Of a DNA stretch of 64,000 nucleotides, positions 44,757 to 55,404 are shown one piece after another. The stretch comes from Sphaerulina vaccinii (lineage: Eukaryota > Ascomycota > Dothideomycetes > Mycosphaerellales > Mycosphaerellaceae): NCBI GenBank assembly GCA_022570795.1, contig JAKUDP010000025.1, positions 1,007,001-1,071,000 on the forward strand. Direction: 5' to 3'. The notes under the pieces were generated by a model, which was given only the letters and a program-made list of their open reading frames with translations, had not been told where the DNA came from and ran no database searches. A program made the position numbers and the translations under genes. How positions within the stretch are numbered: position 1 is the first letter of the stretch; each line of letters opens with the position of its first letter.

Positions 44757-45949
44757 CACACTTCGATGCCTTGTCGATGAGACGACACATCAGTTGATGA
44801 CTGCTGTTTCACCAGAATGATGTAGATCCTGTGACGTGTCCAAGGATTGGCGTTGTTGGAAAGTGGCTACGGCTGCGGCAGCAGGTCGTGGCAATAGGCT
44901 CCCAACACCAGACACAAAATAATGGCAACGCGGAATCGCAAGAGTAAAAGTAATCCTTCTGTAGCGCGACACAGCCCGGGTCGGGGTACAGGGTGGGGTG
45001 GAATCAAACACACGCTGTGCAAAGAAGATGCGGTAGTAGTAATGAAGAGGAACGAAGAAGAAGCCGAAGCAGCGCAGGTGCAAGATACGATCTGACTTCC
45101 TTGGACGCGGATCCCGCACGGGAAGGGGCCTTCCCAAACCCTGCGCTGGCTCGCTTTGTATTTTGACCTCTCTTGTACATATCCTCTTTTCGTCCTATGG
45201 TGTGCATGCAAGTATCTCAGAAACACGATCCTCAATCTTCCCTTGCATGCCGCGGGCTCTGTCGCCTTGATCACTGGTCTTCTGCGGAGATACAGTGAGT
45301 GCGACCGATGTTTTCCAAGTGTCAGTTGGATTGCCCAGCTGTGGCAACCAATCACTTGCCAATGAGATCTCGCTTGAGCAAGCCGCCCTCCGGTTCTATC
45401 GTCTTCAAACACGTCGCTCCTAACACCATCTCCAAGACAGCGCTTTTTGGTTCACTCTCCGTTTTCAGCACATTCAAAATCGCACAGCTCGGTCTGTCAC
45501 GCGTCGCCTTGGTAGTTGGCATCGTCTGGAGAAGTATTTCGAGACTTTGGATTTTCGAGCCTTCGCGCGTCTATATCGATATTGTGGACGCCACAGTGCT
45601 CCCACTGGGCTGAAACCTCACAGGTGCCTTGAGACAACTTCTCTCTACAGATGCATATATGTTTCACGACTTTGAGGCGCAAAAACTGGCGACCATTGCA
45701 AGAATAGCAGATCCAGCCGTCAGTGAAGTCTTTCGAAGTTGGTCGGAGAATGCTTAGTCGAGAAAAGTATTGGGAAGCTCGGCGAATCTGGGCAGGAGCG
45801 GGAGGCGCCACGCGCAGCCACTCTCACTTCAGCTGCTTTTTGCTTCGAGTCTAGACGGTGAAAAATATCTGTCATCGCTATGGCCTGCGTCTACTGAGCC
45901 ATTTCTGTTGCTAAGCTACCCTCACATCACTATCGAGAAATTACTACTG
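44757..45949. other. Divergent promoter region between SNT2-like and DUS2
   Basis: Nearly 1.2 kb between divergent genes. A minus-strand frame at 44867-45412 (181 codons) and plus-strand frames up to 45613 are open but composition-driven and motif-free. The DUS2 frame itself stays open back to 45770 without conserved sequence. Confidence 0.5.
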
Positions 45950-47284
45950 ATGCTTCGAGCGATGGCCAAACGAGTCCCTATCCCGAAAAATGGAGTCGAT
46001 TACAGAGGCAAAATCGTCCTTGCGCCGATGGTGCGAAGTGGTGAATGCCCATCGCGACTCATTGCACTGAAATATGGCGCGGACCTCGTCTGGGGTCCAG
46101 AGACCATCGACAAGGCTTTAATTGGCACCACACGTCACGAGAATCCGATCACCAAAGCAGTGGACTTTACAAGAGTATCTTCAAATGGCGCAAAGAACCC
46201 AAGTCTCAATCCAGATCAACGCGAAAGTGTCATATACCGACTGCATCCTGAGCGCGAAGGCAGAAAGCTCATCTATCAAATCGGAACTGCCAATCCCGAG
46301 ACAGCAGTCGAAGCAGCGAAACTCATCGCCAAAGATGTCGCCGGCATCGACGTCAATGCAGGATGTCCCAAACCCTTCAGCACCAGCGGCGGCATGGGCG
46401 CAGCATTACTCAAAACACCCGACAAGCTCTGCATGATCCTTCGCGCGCTCGTAAAAGAAGTCGGTATTCCTTTCGAAATAGGCATAAGTGTCAAGATCCG
46501 CATCCTCGACACACCAGAAGAAACACAAGACCTAGTTCGCAAACTCTGCGAAACTGGAATCCACGGCCTGACAGTCCACTGTCGCACAACACCCATGCGA
46601 CCTCGCGAAGCAGCAATCCGCGACGAACGTCTCAACGTCGTGCGACAAACATGCCACGAAGCAGGTGTATCCTGCCTCATCAACGGTGACGTAACAAGTC
46701 GCGACGAAGCTCTCAAATTGATTGAGCAATACGGCGTAGACGGAGCCATGATAGCCACAGCAGCAGAAACCAACCCTTCAGTCTTCAGACCTGAAGCAGA
46801 AGGTGGCAAAGCGAAGTGGGATGAAGTCGTAAAAGAATACGTCAAAACGGCCCTCGAAGTTGAGAATCGTTTCGGAAATACGAAATATCTTCTCGGACAG
46901 ATGATACCTGGCAAAGTAGGTGCGTATAAGAAGATGATGGCTGCGAAAAGTTATAGTGGGATTGTGGAAGTTCTCGGGTATTCTGATCTGGTTGATATGG
47001 CCAAGGATATTGATCAGAGATTGGAGATTGGGGCTTTTGAGAAACCTAAGATGACGAAAGCGGAGCGAAAAGCGGCGAATAAGGCTGCACAGAAGGCGAA
47101 GGAAGGCGATAAGGAGAACAAGAAGGAAGAGGAGTCTCTTAGTGAAGAGAGGAAGAAGTTGCAGAAGACGGCTGCGGGCATCAAGCGCACGGCTGAGGAA
47201 GCGCAGCTGGATATGCCTCCTGACATTGCTCGCGTGAGAGCGCCAGGCTCTGTTTCGGAGAATGCCTCGACACTTGCTGTGTGA
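45950..47284 (+). CDS. DUS2: tRNA-dihydrouridine(20) synthase Dus2/Smm1
   Basis: FMN enzyme that reduces U20 in the D-loop of cytoplasmic tRNAs using NADPH. Single exon, 444 aa from the ATG at 45950; a second in-frame ATG at 45962 is an equally possible start, while the frame upstream to 45770 lacks conserved sequence. The TIM-barrel core starts GKIVLAPMVRSGECPSRLIA, with ADLVWGPETID, LIYQIGTANPETAVEAAKLI, and the catalytic cysteine Cys139 in IDVNAGCPKPFSTSGGMGAA. ISVKIRIL and LTVHCRTTPMRPRE are family blocks for tRNA and FMN contacts. A helical domain (residues about 290-370) precedes a Lys/Glu-rich tail. No double-stranded-RNA-binding domain follows, as usual for fungal Dus2. Confidence 0.95.
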   Translation: MLRAMAKRVPIPKNGVDYRGKIVLAPMVRSGECPSRLIALKYGADLVWGPETIDKALIGTTRHENPITKAVDFTRVSSNGAKNPSLNPDQRESVIYRLHPEREGRKLIYQIGTANPETAVEAAKLIAKDVAGIDVNAGCPKPFSTSGGMGAALLKTPDKLCMILRALVKEVGIPFEIGISVKIRILDTPEETQDLVRKLCETGIHGLTVHCRTTPMRPREAAIRDERLNVVRQTCHEAGVSCLINGDVTSRDEALKLIEQYGVDGAMIATAAETNPSVFRPEAEGGKAKWDEVVKEYVKTALEVENRFGNTKYLLGQMIPGKVGAYKKMMAAKSYSGIVEVLGYSDLVDMAKDIDQRLEIGAFEKPKMTKAERKAANKAAQKAKEGDKENKKEEESLSEERKKLQKTAAGIKRTAEEAQLDMPPDIARVRAPGSVSENASTLAV

Positions 47285-47511
47285 GCGACAGCGGTGGGAG
47301 AGTGTCTGCACCTAGTTCACCAAGTGCTGGAAGCTAAGTGCAGACCTATCATAGTAATCCGACAGTCTTGAGATTATGCTCGCTTGCTATGCATCAAGTC
47401 TTCTCTAAGCTGTATGCTCGTATATGAGCCAGGAACTCCATGCTATACTGATATATGCACCTCTCATAGTCCTCTATAACAGCAGAAACTACAGTCACAA
47501 TGGAAGTGATG

Positions 47512-48818
47512 CTACAACTTCTTGCGATATAGCTCTCCACCACAATCGCGCAATCTCTTTGCCGCTTGTTCAGGCGTGATGTCGCGCTGTGGCTCTGCCA
47601 TCATTTCGTACCCGACCAAGAACTTCCGTACAGTCGCGCTTCGTAGAAGAGGTGGGTAGAAGTGGATGTGGAAGTGTGAAGCTTCGATCTCCTCGTCTGT
47701 GCCAGTCAGAGGTGCTTGGTGAAGCCCCATGCCTACAGGGGGTGTTAGTGTTATATGACTAGCGTCTGCTCGGGATGTGACCTACTGTAAGGAAAGTTTG
47801 TCTCGAAGAGATTGTCATATCTTCTTGTCACCTCCGACATGACCTCCGCAAGATCTTCTTTCTCGCTCTGATCGAAATCGACCAAGGCGCGTTTGTGAGA
47901 CTTTGCGATGACCATGACTTCAAATGGCCATGTTGCCCACCACGGACAGCCAGCCCAGAAGCTGCGGTTCTCAAACACTGTTCGATCGCCGGTCTCGCTT
48001 TCTAGCTTTGCATAATCCATTAACATATGCGACCCATTCTGATCTTTGCGGTATTGTTGCATATGTTGCAATTCAAGGCAAGGCTCTTCGGGTAGTGATG
48101 TCGTCGTCCATATCTGGCCGTGAGGATGAGGATTTGAGCAACCCATTGCGGCACCCTTATTCTCGAATATCTGCATATAGCGGTATTGGTCTCTAGGTAC
48201 CTCGATCGTGATTCCGTTTGTCATTTGGTTGGCACCATGAGAGAGCGGTGATCGAGGGTCGAGATGTGCTGTGTATATCTTCGTCCATGTCTCAATTACA
48301 TTCATGATATCCTGTGGTGGCATATCGGCTAAGGTGAGGTTATGCGAGGGCGAGAATGTGATCACATAGCATTTTCCAGTCGTGCTCTCTGCTTTTAGCA
48401 GTCGTGATGCTAACGCTAGTCACCATTAGCTGTTGCTCTCTGCCTTTGGCACTGCTGCTCGACCAACTCACTACCATTCTCCTTGGGTGGGCTGTATTCT
48501 GCTTGTTGCTCTTTCACTGCCGAATAGTCGTTCACAAACACGAATGTGCTGTTATAGTCCGGATTCGAATCGCCCTGTGCTCGCTTGTTCCGCGGACATA
48601 GGTAACACTGAGACCACGTCAATCGATCTCCTTTACACTTCATCTTCATGTTCACATGTACGTACTGCAGGATCATATTGTGGCAGTACGTTCTTGCTCG
48701 CTTCCTCCTGCTGTCCTTGCCATGGCCGCTTCGTTCGATGAGGCGACACCAGGACCCATGATCCTCTGAGTGGATTGTAGCGTCGGTGCGAGATGTCGTC
48801 GAGAATAGCGTCAGGCAT
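47512..48818 (-). CDS. GAL7: Galactose-1-phosphate uridylyltransferase
   Basis: Leloir-pathway enzyme exchanging UMP between UDP-glucose and galactose-1-phosphate. Exons 48666-48818, 48475-48607, 47786-48415 and 47512-47732 give 378 aa (yeast Gal7 is 366). Introns of 58, 59 and 53 bp all keep frame. The start MPDAILDDISHRRYNPLRG was preferred because upstream in-frame sequence is not conserved. CYLCPRNKRAQGD (residues 52-64) carries the Zn-site cysteines. The active-site CSNPHPHGQIW is at about 187-197, its second His being the uridylylated residue. FHIHFYPPLLRS near the C-terminus completes the HIT-like fold. Other GAL genes are not in the window. Junctions: DPA-CYLCP, KEN-ALASRLLKA and NFPYS-MGLHQAP. 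Confidence 0.96.
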
Positions 48819-50130
48819 CGTAGTCTTCGCGCAGCATGTGGTGTGTAAGTCCAGTCGTGAGTCTGCTCGCGAGGGTGCTGGAGACGTCGATGGGGATGAA
48901 CCTTCGGAGTTGTGTATCTGGAGCATTGTTAGGATTAGGAAGAAAGAGGCTCTGGTGAGTTGAGTTAAGTACGATTTCTCCGTCCAATAAGTAGTCCGCA
49001 CAGGCAAGGTCCTAGGACATGTGCAAGGTATATATATCTATTGCTTCGCTCGTCCAAGATCGGGTCCAAGTAGTCCTCCCGCAAGTGCATGCAGTATGCG
49101 TGATTAGCTGCTGCTCAATCCGCTTCAACCAAGCATCTCAGAGACAAAACCAAGCGCTCCGAGTGGATGAAGATTCCCGAGGTGCTTCTGTAACCGCAAC
49201 AAAGTGAAGATACGAGAGTTTGGGCGGAGGAACTCGACCACATGTTGTTGATTGTGAAAGCCCCTCCACCTCCACATCCCGCTCGAGGCTGGCCATCGCT
49301 TCCTATTGCCGATTGTGAAGGCGTTTGAAGAAGGCGCCCGCGCAGCCAGGTACTTCCAGCATTAAGGGAGGCACTGCAGTAGACTTGTTGCTGTGCGTGT
49401 ATGTCGTGGTGCTCGTTCGTGAGTCGTGGCGAGCTGGAACGGTACGGGATCACGATCTTTTGGACAGAGAACTCTCGTGCATAATTGGTATACGCGCCAT
49501 GCTGAGATGGTGCCGCAAGCTCGATACTCTATACATACGAGCGCGTACTGGGACGAGGCAGCTGTTGGCAGCCGATGGAGAAACGATGATGAACAGCGGT
49601 GGATGCAACACAACGACCTCATTCCAAAACCGACGCGGATGGAGAGATCTGCACGGAATCCTCTTGAGCACGTCGGCTCATTGATGAGCCGAGAGATATG
49701 AAAGACGTGCCCATCTGGCCATCCGAACATTCAACAATGCGTAACATATAGATGGTATGGAGTCTGGATGGGGATGCTGGAGAGCTCAAGTCGCACGAAT
49801 CAAGTGTGTGGTCTTGTACAGTAACTTGACAATGAAGGTAAAGTCTGATTTTTATGCTGTTTGTCTTTCTCAAGTTGCGACGCGATCGCCAAACTCCTTG
49901 TGAGATACCTTGCTCCCAGATTCTGTATTGAGCGCGTCTTGTGATTTGTGAGAGTGATCGGTCGTACTGTATGGTGATGTCTTGTTGGAGTTGAATGCAA
50001 GTCGAAGTAGGAGGTTTTCCAGGAGGGCAAGCGCAACCGAGAACGCGTGCTCTCGCGACGACAGCTTTCAACCAGGCTTCAATAGATCAGCTCTAGACCA
50101 TTCAACAACTGATACCAGCACAGCCTCATC
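48819..50130. other. Divergent intergenic region GAL7 / YIP4-like
   Basis: About 1.3 kb between divergent genes. Frames of 120-150 codons at 49325-49730 and 49619-50071 lie on both strands with no recognisable motif. I looked for CGG-N11-CCG Gal4-type sites near the GAL7 start and saw none that I could support. Confidence 0.45.
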
Positions 50131-51234
50131 ATGGCTGCTATGATGCCAGGACCTGGCAGTGGTCGCAACCAATCTGCGAATCCCTACGACCACTACGATG
50201 CGCCTGTGGAAGACGACCTCATAGATCCCGATGATGGTATACCATACCTCTCCCAGATCTATCCTCTCAATACGCTAATTCCATTACCATAGCCACCCTC
50301 GACGACCTGGACGACCCAGTCAATACCCACGATCGCGCTCCTCTAACAGGCAACATCTCCTCACAACAATCGCAATCTAATGCCCGAACTGCCAATTCCG
50401 CTCAAGGCTACCTAAATAACACAATCGGAGGTGAAGACCGTCGCGCACCTTTAGACACAATCGACGAATCTGTTTGGGATACACTACGGCGTGACTTGCT
50501 TGCTGTGTGGGAGAAGATGCAGCAGGTCTTATACCCTAAGTACTTGCTAGGGGGTGTCATGACGCGAGGACAAGGAGCAGGTGCTGAAGGGGGCGAGGGT
50601 GCCGGAGGCGTGGCAGGGCAGATTCGAGGCTTGGTAGGGAGATGGCCGCAGGTTGATGCGGATACACTTTTGGAACAAGGCGGTATGAGCGAAGGGTTGA
50701 GGGATTGGGATCTATGGTACGTATCAACATTGTGTGAAGGAGTTGATGGCCATGCTAATGCTGAGATTGTTTTCAGGGGCCCACTACTGTTCTGCTTGTT
50801 GCTATCGTTCTTCTTATCGTTGAATGCGAGAGAGGGCCAGCGAAACCAGGTCTTCAGCGGGGTCTTCGCTCTCATCTGGATCGGCGAAGCTGTTGTCACG
50901 TTCCAGATAAAGCTGTTGGGGGGCACGATGTATGTTCACTCCTTCGATTCTCACATTGATACCCCTGCTGATGTCAAAATCTAGCTCATTCCTCCAATCG
51001 GTCTGTATCATCGGCTATACACTCTTCCCAATGGTGATAGCCTCGATACTAAGCGCCGTCGGCGTGCCCACGATAGTACGGATACCAGTCTACATCGTGC
51101 TTGGGCTATGGTCATTAGCAGCTGGCGTGAGCATTCTGGGTGGCAGCGGTGTGGTGAAGAACAGAGTAGGATTGGCCGTCTATCCTCTATTTGTGTTCTA
51201 CATCGGAGTAGACTGTTTATGCTTTATTTCATAG
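50131..51234 (+). CDS. YIP4: Yip1-family Golgi membrane protein, Yip4/YIPF6-like
   Basis: Multi-pass protein of the early/late Golgi that interacts with Ypt/Rab GTPases. Exons 50131-50236, 50293-50716, 50777-50929 and 50985-51234 give 310 aa; introns are 56, 60 and 55 bp, all in frame. The N-terminal 140 residues are cytosolic and acidic to polar, ending with the Yip motif region (VWDTLRRDLLAVWEKMQQVL, YPKYLLGGVM). Five hydrophobic segments follow, beginning GPLLFCLLLSFFLSL and including ISFLQSVCIIGYTLFPMVIA, SAVGVPTIVRIPVYIVLGLW and VGLAVYPLFVFYIGVDCLCF at the very C-terminus. Spacing and the conserved DLWGPL and GYTLFP blocks fit Yip4/YIPF6 better than Yip1. Symbol is by family likeness. 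Confidence 0.92.
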
Positions 51235-51418
51235 CGAGCCATGAGTAATCGTCTGTAACACCACGAATCCAATGCTGTATAACTCTGTCCAGGCCACCTA
51301 GGACGGTGGTCTTTCCGGTCATGCTCTCTGGGATCTGGTTCACCCTAGTCGAGGATGTCGATCGAGAATCGTGTAGCACGGTCGCTGGCGAAGTGCAGAG
51401 GTCATCTCTCAACCAAAT

Positions 51419-52279
51419 TTACTTCCACGTGCCCGGAGGCGCAAAAGCATCCATCTCCAGATCTGGCTTGCGGCTCTTGACCTGCACCGGGACGTCCACA
51501 TCGAACCAGGTCTTGAAGGACTTGCGCAGGGCGAGGTCAGTGCTGCTGAGATCCTTGACGAACTGGACGCGTTCGAAGTCGATGATGTAGCTACCATCGA
51601 AGTCAGCAGAGGTTCCCGGTCTCTCTTCGCGCCATTTGCGCTTCTCGTATTGTTGTGCTCACTGCCCTAGAGAAGCACCTGGAAGAACTCACCACTTGTC
51701 CTCGGCCGCATTCCAGAGTACATTGCCGTCGTGCGCGCTGTGATTGTCGACTCCAGCCGTGATGGACGGCTCTGTTGGACGTCAGCGTCATTAGAGCAAA
51801 CGGTGTCATCGTCGAACGTACTCGATGGCTGTGAGGAACGCGCCGCTGATTTTCCAGGCGGCATCCGCATCCGCAAGCATCTCAGCCGTAATGAGGACTC
51901 CCGGCAGCTTGCTCATGACGATGTACTTCTCGAGACCACCTTTTGCTGGTGTCCGGTCAAAGGTAGCGAGGAGGTGTGGAGAGTGTCCACAAGCAGCATC
52001 GGTCAGCTTCTTCAACCCCTTGGTCTCGCCGGCTGCACGCCAACTAGACTTCTTGCCGCCGCTGGGATAATTTAGCCACTCCGCCTCCCTCTCAGGAAAG
52101 AGTACATACCGCAGCAGGAACACCTTCACGATGACCTCCTTGCCCTTGTAGATTCCTTCGAACACGCCGACCGACTCCTGCTCGTCCTTGGCCCAGAACT
52201 CTTGGATAGTCTTCTCGAGAGTGACCAAGTGGATCCCGTCGTCGCTCGTGAAGTCCTTTATGAACCCGAGGAACGACAT
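51419..52279 (-). CDS. Small protein-kinase-fold protein
   Basis: Exons 51818-52279, 51693-51769 and 51419-51590 give 236 aa. The N-lobe has an ATP-site Lys candidate in KGKEVIVKVFLLRYVLFPE. The C-lobe has GVDNHSAHDGNVLWN (a catalytic-loop-like HDxxN) and YIIDFERVQFV (metal-binding DF). Intron 2 (102 bp, GTGAGT donor, GCTGAC branch, GGTAG acceptor) joins AEDK-C-YIIDF cleanly. Intron 1 (51770-51817, 48 bp) is less sure: keeping the HDGNVLW frame needs a weak GTTCGA donor and a CAGAG acceptor. The strong GTACGT donor two bases upstream would shift frame unless a different acceptor is used. The fold matches the many small kinase-like/phosphotransferase-like proteins of ascomycetes; it is shorter than a full kinase, and its substrate is unknown. 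Confidence 0.75.
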
Positions 52280-53563
52280 ATTGATGTTGTTTGGCGCACG
52301 TAGCAAGAGCTGTAAGATGACCAGTAGAGAAGGAAATGCCGCTCTCAAGACTCAAGCCTTGACGTGGTCGCTCCCGTTCACGCGATGTCGTTGGCGTGGT
52401 AGAACAGAAGAACTCGAGAAGAAATGAATGATCTAGAATGTTGTTCACAATGGATCACGAGAGACTTGCTGGCCTGGCCTGGAAACCTCCCACACTTCAC
52501 TTCACATGCGGACCATCCCGGTGGCAACGAGATGTCATTTCATGCCTAAGGCTCTCCAGTGCCAGAACGGAGGTACATCTACTAAAACTCCAGCGTCATC
52601 TTCGTTGTCGTTGAGCCGGTTATATGCACAGTGGCACAGGTGATCTTAATTGAAAGCACTTTGTGGAGCCTCAGCATAACCTGTTTGCAGCCGTTGGTGA
52701 GACAATGGGTCTAACAATCTTCTAAGGCTAAAAACCTTAAGATTAGTCCCTAAGGGTTACCCACTGAAGAAACTCCGCTTGAGCTAGTGCCGAAGCAAGT
52801 CGTTTCTTGGTCGTTTCTAAACGATCATTAATGGCTTTCCTTTTGCTTCTCTCTTGGTCACTTGCCAGGAGTAGTAGGTCGCGCGTTCGAGTCTCAGCGA
52901 CGAGTGGTTCTTTTTGGGACTTTTGCTCAGAAGTCAGCACTTTGCGCGTTCTCGTCACAAGCAGCAACAGCGTCCCTGGGCGAATCGAGTTGCCTTGGCA
53001 CATTGTTTGAGCAACACAGCTCGAGGACTCAGCGCGCGACACGCTCAGACCTCAAGGCGGCATGGACGATCATCTCAATCTTTGTTTGCTACAACAGGCG
53101 ATGGCATGGAGCTGAAGACTGAGAAACTTGACATCTCGAGCCTGCGAGGTGCAGAGGCGGATTTTGATTGCCAGGGCTTCTCAACAGCTCCATGGTTGCC
53201 ACATGTCGATCAAAGGCCAATAAACAAATTGGGCTGCCACCCACATCACGATGTGGAGGTTGTTCTATGCCGCTCTAGACAGACCTGCTCGCGATTCTGA
53301 GTGCTGCGTCAGAGAGCTGGCAACGGACACAGCGATTAGGAGACGTGGAAGTGGAACAGTATGAAAGCAAAAACAGTATCATTGTCATCATCTGCAGAAG
53401 TTCGCAGAAAACGACGCAAGTAAAAGTAGTAGTCAGGCCGCATATACTCAGCAGTCCATCACATCCCAAGCACCAAAATTATGGTACTCCAGAGGATATC
53501 CTCCAAACTCTAGTCCGCGCGCGAAAACTGGTCCAAGGATTTACGCTGTAGCTGCCCACGGAG
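52280..53563. other. Intergenic, no supported gene
   Basis: About 1.3 kb. A minus-strand frame (52743-53042) rich in Arg/Leu and plus-strand frames of up to 128 codons have no motif. A tRNA T-arm-like string near 52880-52900 does not belong to a foldable tRNA. AT content seems slightly higher at 52600-52760. Confidence 0.45.
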
Positions 53564-54129
53564 TCAGACAACTCCATTAGACTCAGTCTCCTCTCCCTTG
53601 ACGTCAGCATTCTCTTCGTCTGTCCATCCGGTTGTTAGCAATCGAATAGAAAGGAACGGCTCGCACTCTACTTACCCTCAACAACCTTCTCCTCACTCGT
53701 AGCCTTGCTGGAACCGCGCTTCTTCGGTGGTGCACGACCCTTCTTGGCCTTGGGCTTCTCGACCTCTTCGTCGTCTTTGTCTGCGGCGTCCTCGGTAGCG
53801 GCCTTCTTGCGCTTGGGAGCAGCCTTCTTCGGCTTCTCGACCTTCTCAGCTGGTGGCGCGGCATCGGAGGAGGAGCCAGCAGTGGTGTTGGTGGCGGCGA
53901 CCTTCCTGCTAGCTTTGCCGGTGACTGTTTTGAAAGAGGCGAGCTTGGACTTTCCCTCCGGATCATACGAAGCGTGTGCGCCCTCCCAGTTGGTCTAGAT
54001 TGCATAGTCAGTAGACGAATTGCGGAGGAAGGGTGGAGGAGAGCAGCCCACGTTCAGGTCGCTGTTGAGCCAGCAGGCGGCGAAGCGCTTGAGGTCGCCC
54101 TCGGCGATGGTGGAGATGTCGATAGGCAT
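53564..54129 (-). CDS. Small lysine-rich protein, tandem paralogue 1
   Basis: Exons 54052-54129, 53676-53994 and 53564-53619 give 150 aa; introns of 57 bp (GTGGGC donor, CTACTGAC branch, ATCTAG) and 56 bp (GTAAGT to GGACAG) keep frame. A short N-terminal helical domain (DLKRFAACWLNSD, NTNWEGAHASYDP, KLASFKTVTGKASRK, about residues 13-60) precedes a basic tail with repeated Lys/Ala/Pro blocks (EKPKKAAPKRKKA; KPKAKKGRAPPKKR), typical of nuclear or DNA-associated proteins. The domain matches that of the neighbouring gene at 54467-54920 (shared DLxRxAxxxLxxD and SKxxSFK), and the first intron falls at the same place. The fold recalls a small SANT/Myb-like helix bundle. Function unknown; nuclear location inferred. 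Confidence 0.82.
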
Positions 54130-54466
54130 GATGGGATTGGTATGTCTTTCTGATTTGATTGTGGATATCGAGTTGCAATTGTCTGCGACTTGGGTTGTTT
54201 GATTGTTGATGAGGATCGGAAAGAAGGATCGAAAGTGGATGTTGTTGTCGAGGGAAATCCAGAACAAAGTGGCGACTACTGCTTTTGTGCGATTACGGCG
54301 GATGCCGGCATCTACAAGGCTCTAGGCAACAGATATGCAAGTCCACGCGAGAGATCACGATAGCAAACAGAAGGGAAGTGAAGCTGAGACTCGACTCTGT
54401 TGCAAGAAGCATCTCTCATTCACCACTTGCTCGGCTCTGTACTACCCCTATAACGCCATTTCCAAA
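54130..54466. other. Spacer between the tandem paralogues
   Basis: About 340 bp, promoter of the 53564-54129 gene and 3' flank of the 54467-54920 gene. Nothing else seen. Confidence 0.5.
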
Positions 54467-54920
54467 TCACAAATAGTCATCCCCGTCCTCGTCTCCTTCA
54501 CCCTCTCCCTCCGCCTTCACAGCCAAATCGACCTTTGCCTTCTTCCCCTTCCCCTTCTCCTCAGAGTCAGCAGCCTTTCTTTTCTTCGGAGCTGCCTGTC
54601 CCTTAGCCTTGGGCGTCTCCACAGACTGAGCAACGTCGTCATCGCCACCACCCTTCGCCATCTCCTCCTTGATCTTCTTCGTAATCACCCAAATTTGACG
54701 TTTGAAACTATCAGGTTTGGAACCGCCAAATTCTGTGGCGGCTTTGTTGTGGTCGAACTGACCAGTGTTAGCGAGATAAGTGAAGCAGGATGGAGATAAA
54801 TACCTGATAGACATTATCTGTGGCGAGAAAAGCACAAGCGAGACGTTCGAGATCGGCTTGGGACAGGATCTTTTTGGCTACTTTGTAGCTGAAGGGTCCT
54901 TTGAGCTTTTCGCCGGCCAT
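54467..54920 (-). CDS. Small lysine-rich protein, tandem paralogue 2
   Basis: Exons 54804-54920 and 54467-54757 give 135 aa; the intron is only 46 bp (GTATTT donor, GCTAAC branch, GTCAG acceptor), phase 0. The N-terminal domain (residues about 20-70) reads SQADLERLACAFLATDNVYQ, FDHNKAATEFGGSKPDSFKR, QIWVITKKIKEEM, resembling a Myb/SANT-like fold (FDHNKAA-x-EFG and IWVITKKI). The tail is Lys-rich then acidic (PKKRKAADSEEKGKGKKAK; EGEGEGDEDGDDYL), with a PKKRK nuclear-localisation-type signal. It is a tandem copy, in the same orientation, of the gene at 53564-54129. Likely a small nuclear protein; target unknown. Confidence 0.84.
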
Positions 54921-55404
54921 TTTGATAGATATCTCTGGGTTTCCCAGGTCGGTTTGCTTGTGTTTGGGTGTTGTGTCGTGAGCTTGGTTGATCGTGTGTT
55001 GAGAGAGAGGGAGAGAGAGTCAGGAAGAGTGTAGAAATACTTAAGGTGAGCTTTTGTACTCGTAGGTGAATCCTGGAAGGGAAAGAACTGGCGAGATTCT
55101 GATGACTCGATCTGCAGCTGAGGTGAAAGTGACATGATAAGCATGATCAGAAGCAGGAAAGTGTGAGAAAGTGTGGAAGGCCCGTGGAGCTGATATGAGA
55201 TTCACTCACAGTTCTCACGCATCTCCAACTGAAGTCTACGTCGTAACCCATGTAAACTCTCCTGGCCCCTCGATCTCAGGTCGGCTCTCCGTCCATGATA
55301 TTGATAGGTTGTCCTTCGCCCAAACGCTAGACCATGCATTGACTCCAGGCTATGCTGATAAACATCTATCATTTAGAATTTCTTTTTAGGTCCTAGTAAC
55401 ACAT
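54921..55404. other. Intergenic with CT-rich leader
   Basis: About 480 bp between the paralogue 2 start and the ERV46 stop. A GA run at 55002-55018 reads as a CT tract on the coding strand upstream of paralogue 2, probably its leader or core promoter. Nothing else seen. Confidence 0.5.

Noticed and set aside
44867..45412. Minus-strand ORF of 181 codons upstream of SNT2-like gene
   Set aside because: Probably promoter/leader; Arg/Ser/Leu-rich with no conserved block.
52860..52930. tRNA-like string with TTCGAGTCTC
   Set aside because: No matching acceptor stem, D-arm or anticodon arm around it.
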